The notes beneath the pieces are model-generated. The model saw only the letters and a list, made by a program, of their open reading frames with translations, had not been told where the DNA came from and made no database searches. Made by a program: the position numbers and the translations under genes. Below, piece by piece: positions 30,761-33,776 of a stretch of DNA of 33,776 nucleotides; position 1 is the stretch's first letter, and every line of letters begins with the position of its first letter. This stretch comes from a virus, in IMG/VR virus record IMGVR_UViG_3300009160_000094, positions 1 to 33,776 of that record; one strand, 5' to 3'.

Positions 30761-32492
30761 AAACTGGAGGGGGTGCTCCGCCTGCACCTGCTGTCATACC
30801 CATGCCAGTGTCAACTCCTGGAGGCATACCGCCAGCAGCTTGAGCCATATCCTCTGGGGCGCTAGTATCACTGTTTAATTCCAAATCACTGTCGATGCCA
30901 GCAGCACTGACACCTGCACTGCGCAATTCACCACTGGCATCTGTACCAGTAATGTTACTCATGCCCTTTTCCTGCTTCCATAAGTTTTCGTTTTCTGCCA
31001 TCTCTTCTTCACTGAGTCCTAAGAATCTCTTCAAGGCAAACCTCTTACTGATATAAGGAATAGCCTGTATGGTATTAAATGTGTTAATTCTCTGTCCATC
31101 AACTTCAGATTGTCGATAAGCAGCAAAGTTCTGAGGTGGTTGAAAACGTATCTCAAATAAACTAGTATCAATATTGATACCTTTACTGTGCAAATAACGT
31201 TTGAATTCCTGATCAAACACACCAGTTAATAAGGTCTGCAAACGTATGCAATAGTTATTAAAACGTAATTCTTGAATATAAGCAGTACCCACTCTACCAT
31301 CATTATACTGTGCTTGACTATCATCTGCTCCTGTAGGCAAATAACTGGATGGTATTCTTAATGCTCTAAATAACTTGTTGGTAAAGTATTTGAGATCGTC
31401 AATCTCGCCTAAGTTTGTACCACCTGCTAATGTTTCAACTTTGCTGCCTCTGCCGCCTTCAGTCTGTGGGAAGAAATAATCTTCACTGATACTTAATGGA
31501 TTATAAGCACTGTCAATAACATTCATACCACCGCCACTTTGACTGGGAATACGACGCTGATGTATTTCATTTTTAACACGTTCCACAAAGGCCATGGCCA
31601 TATGGCTAGGCATATTACCCACATCAATATAAAATATTCTACGCTCTGGCGCACGTTGTATACGATAGATTAAGATGGCATCTTCTAATAGTTCTTTTTG
31701 TTTATATACTTTGAACACTTGTTCTAATAAACTATTTCCAAATGGATAGTTGTTATCTAAACCTTCACTCAAACTTAAATGTACCACATGGGCAGCATCA
31801 ATAGACATTTCATTTTCACCAATATGAAATCTATCTCCATACTGTGTTGGGTACGCACCAGTTGACCCTCTAGTTAGTCCACCACCTGCAATATAATTAC
31901 TACCTCTATTATTAGTTTGCTGAGGACTGGTTTGAATCTGTGTGGCTACTAGATTTTGAAAATTAGGTGCTAGGTCACGCACTACGTACTGCTCAGGCTT
32001 TTTGCCTTCACTCTCATTCACAATGACTTTGACTAATTTACTAGGATCTACATAAAACCATTTTTGTGTTTCTGGATCTCTAATAAAAAACGCATCGCCA
32101 TACTTGAAAGTATTACGAACTATGCGAAAAAACCTTGTGTCAAATTGTTGTACTTTAAACCATTGTTGTACATATTCTCTTAGTACTCGTATCTCTGAAT
32201 TAGTAGCTTTATCTTTAAAACTGAGATGAAAGGTTGTGTTGTTTTCTTTATTTTTCTGTGTGCAAAATTCTGCTAGAATATCTAGTGCAGCATTAACTTC
32301 TGGATCCATGTCCATAGTATCATACTGCATGTAACGTTCTATTCTATTGGGACTGCCTACATAAATGTCTGGCAAGTAGCTACTGTAATTGCTACGAGCA
32401 GGACCTGCTTTGTTACCGTTGCCCATGGGACTGCTAGTACCAGAAAGATTATTGGTACTGGGTGCTGGGGTAAAATATCTACGCCAACTCAT
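30759..32492 (-). CDS. 20: Portal vertex protein gp20
   Basis: The dodecameric portal through which DNA is packaged. Conserved blocks: YSSYLPDIYVGSPNRIERY (36-54), DPEVNAALDILAEFC (63-77), VRNTFKYGDAFFIRDPET (125-142), the family hallmark RAPERRIFYIDVGN (280-293), then LPTGADDSQAQYNDGRVGTA. T4 gp20 is 524 residues; this one is 577, with an extra Gly/Pro/Met-rich tail. The ATG at 32492 (MSWRRYF) overlaps the TGA stop of the upstream gene by one base (TGATG), which makes it a better start than the TTG one codon earlier. The N-terminal ~35 residues are low complexity. Confidence 0.95.
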   Translation of the reverse strand: MSWRRYFTPAPSTNNLSGTSSPMGNGNKAGPARSNYSSYLPDIYVGSPNRIERYMQYDTMDMDPEVNAALDILAEFCTQKNKENNTTFHLSFKDKATNSEIRVLREYVQQWFKVQQFDTRFFRIVRNTFKYGDAFFIRDPETQKWFYVDPSKLVKVIVNESEGKKPEQYVVRDLAPNFQNLVATQIQTSPQQTNNRGSNYIAGGGLTRGSTGAYPTQYGDRFHIGENEMSIDAAHVVHLSLSEGLDNNYPFGNSLLEQVFKVYKQKELLEDAILIYRIQRAPERRIFYIDVGNMPSHMAMAFVERVKNEIHQRRIPSQSGGGMNVIDSAYNPLSISEDYFFPQTEGGRGSKVETLAGGTNLGEIDDLKYFTNKLFRALRIPSSYLPTGADDSQAQYNDGRVGTAYIQELRFNNYCIRLQTLLTGVFDQEFKRYLHSKGINIDTSLFEIRFQPPQNFAAYRQSEVDGQRINTFNTIQAIPYISKRFALKRFLGLSEEEMAENENLWKQEKGMSNITGTDASGELRSAGVSAAGIDSDLELNSDTSAPEDMAQAAGGMPPGVDTGMGMTAGAGGAPPPV

Positions 32493-33776
32493 CAATGTGC
32501 TCCTATTACGTTTCCGCTAGCTGCCGATGCAACTCCCTTAGTAGCTTTAATTTGATCTCTCAGCAATGAACCATTTGAATTATTTACTGCAATTAGTTTT
32601 TCCATAGCAGTATTTAATTTTTCTAAGGTTTTTACCACGTCGTCTAGGCTTTTTGTTTCGCTCTTCTCACCTGATTTGTCTTTTTTATCTGCTTCTGCTT
32701 TTGTTTTAGCTTCTGCTGCTTTTTTAGACTCTTCAGCTTGTCTGTTAAATTTGGCATTTTCTCTAGCATCATCTGGATTTTCTACTTTAGGTAAAGCTTT
32801 CTCATCTTTTTTAGGCGGAGCTAAAATTGGCATGCCATTTGGTCCAATTTTAGTCACACTGCCAAATGATATTTTAGATCTGTCCAATGTATCAGCAGGT
32901 TCAGCAGCAGCTTGTTCACTGTACTTGGGTCCAGTGTCCATATTGGCCAAAATGTCCCCGCCATTGGCCTCATTTATTTTGTCTAGATTTGCTTGTTCTG
33001 CTTGTTGATTCTCTAGTTCTTTATTTTGTGCATCTTGGTCAGCAATGGCTTGCATTTCCTCATCAGTAGGGCCAGGTATGAGACTTTTTATATCATCCAT
33101 GACATCTTCTGTACTATCAGCAAAATCATCACCTGAATTTTTTATTCCACGAGCCAAATCTCCCATTGACTCATCAACTACTTCTGCCAAATTCTGATTG
33201 GCCTCATCTAATTGCCGAGCATAATATTCATACTGTTCGCCTATGTCTTCTTCACTGGCCCCCATTAACAAATCATTTAATTTTTGTTGTGCTTCTTTTT
33301 GTCTTTCTATGGCCTTGTCTATGTTATCCTGTGCTTCGGCGGCTTTCATTTCTGCATCAGTGGCACCCTTACTTGGTACTACACTGTCAATATCCTCACC
33401 AATTTTATCTTTGTCAACATGAGTGAATTTAGCCTGTGCTGCTGTATCAATTTGTGCTGCTTCAAGTTCCTCCTCATTATTAATGGCGTCCAACTCCATT
33501 TTGTCTCGAGCTGCCTTTTCTGCTGCAAGATCAGCCTCTGATTTACTTGGTACTACACTGTCAATATCCTCACCAATTTTATCTTTGTCAACGTAACTGA
33601 ATTTAGCCTGTGCGGCAACATCCGCTTGTGCTGCTTCAAGTTCCTCATCATTATTAATGGCGTCCAACTCCATTTTATCCCGTGCTTGCTGCTCGGCGCT
33701 CTTAAGCTCATTTTCATTTGATTCTTTTTTAACTTTACCTAAGGCCTCATCTAGTTTGGCTTGCTCTTCTAAATTA
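32492..33776 (-). CDS. Charged helical protein upstream of gp20, 5' end cut
   Basis: The frame stays open to the window edge, so the start lies beyond 33776; 427 residues are visible. It is rich in E, K, A, D and Q, with predicted long helices (KAIERQKEAQQKLNDLLMG; AEESKKAAEAKTKAEADKK). Two adjacent 58-residue units (DKMELDAINN, AAQAKF, DKDKIGEDIDSVVPSK) are near-identical. The C-terminal helix (LDDVVKTLEKLNTAMEKLIA, then SLLRDQIKATKG) may be a coiled coil. In T4 the gene before 20 is tail tube gene 19; this is not gp19. It ends in TGATG with gp20, so it is translated with the portal. It could be an internal head, core or tail-assembly protein; the function is unknown. Confidence 0.7.
   Translation of the reverse strand, partial: NLEEQAKLDEALGKVKKESNENELKSAEQQARDKMELDAINNDEELEAAQADVAAQAKFSYVDKDKIGEDIDSVVPSKSEADLAAEKAARDKMELDAINNEEELEAAQIDTAAQAKFTHVDKDKIGEDIDSVVPSKGATDAEMKAAEAQDNIDKAIERQKEAQQKLNDLLMGASEEDIGEQYEYYARQLDEANQNLAEVVDESMGDLARGIKNSGDDFADSTEDVMDDIKSLIPGPTDEEMQAIADQDAQNKELENQQAEQANLDKINEANGGDILANMDTGPKYSEQAAAEPADTLDRSKISFGSVTKIGPNGMPILAPPKKDEKALPKVENPDDARENAKFNRQAEESKKAAEAKTKAEADKKDKSGEKSETKSLDDVVKTLEKLNTAMEKLIAVNNSNGSLLRDQIKATKGVASAASGNVIGAH
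33371..33684 (-). repeat. 174-bp tandem duplication
   Basis: Segments 33371-33510 and 33545-33684 are nearly identical in DNA at a 174-base offset (58 codons), with a few point differences such as SYVDKDK versus THVDKDK. The reading frame is kept, so the duplication is recent and tolerated. Confidence 0.85.

Noticed and set aside
32493-32495. TTG start for the portal gene
   Set aside because: The next codon is ATG, overlaps the upstream stop as TGATG, and gives the expected N-terminus MSWRRYF.

Overview
This window is a late (virion) gene region of a T4-like tailed phage (myovirus). All supportable genes lie on the minus strand, packed end to end, so they are read from about 33.8 kb down to 1. 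The diagnostic set is portal gp20, prohead protease gp21, scaffold gp22 and major capsid protein gp23 in T4 order, recognised from protein motifs. The AT-rich sequence, T4-type late-promoter-like octamers (NATAAATA) and the fibre-type proteins resemble marine cyanophage or pelagiphage relatives of T4. The host cannot be named from this window. There are no tRNAs, integrase, insertion sequences or CRISPR arrays.

Head module (33.8-25.3 kb): a charged helical protein cut by the window edge, with a 174-bp tandem duplication; gp20 portal; a conserved 80-aa portal-adjacent protein; a SAM-methyltransferase/CmcI-like enzyme overlapping a DUF115/sialyltransferase-like protein; a very acidic prohead-core-like protein; gp21; gp22; and a compact gp23. 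A strong UUCG-loop terminator follows gp23. A GT-A-like glycosyltransferase (25.2-24.6 kb) comes next.

Fibre/adhesin module (24.5-0 kb): a 135-aa protein, a 360-aa fibre-like protein, two small proteins, a 578-aa beta-repeat fibre, then one uninterrupted 17,988-bp gene for a 5,995-aa protein, then a 112-aa protein, a 321-aa fibre-like protein and a further fibre-like gene cut by the window start. The giant protein has a fibre-type N-terminus, a predicted beta-helix, 34 copies of a mostly helical ~150-aa unit marked by an invariant Cys and two invariant Asp, three inserted beta-type domains, and a fibre-type C-terminus. Several proteins in this module share short end motifs (RVELFSGRVKK at the N-terminus, IDCG at the C-terminus), which suggests assembly on a common partner or a shared chaperone.

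The main discoveries to follow up are the giant helical-repeat virion protein and a promoter arrangement (AATAAATA, five bases, ATG) at two genes that predicts leaderless late mRNAs. Functions of the fibre-module proteins are inferred from architecture and position.
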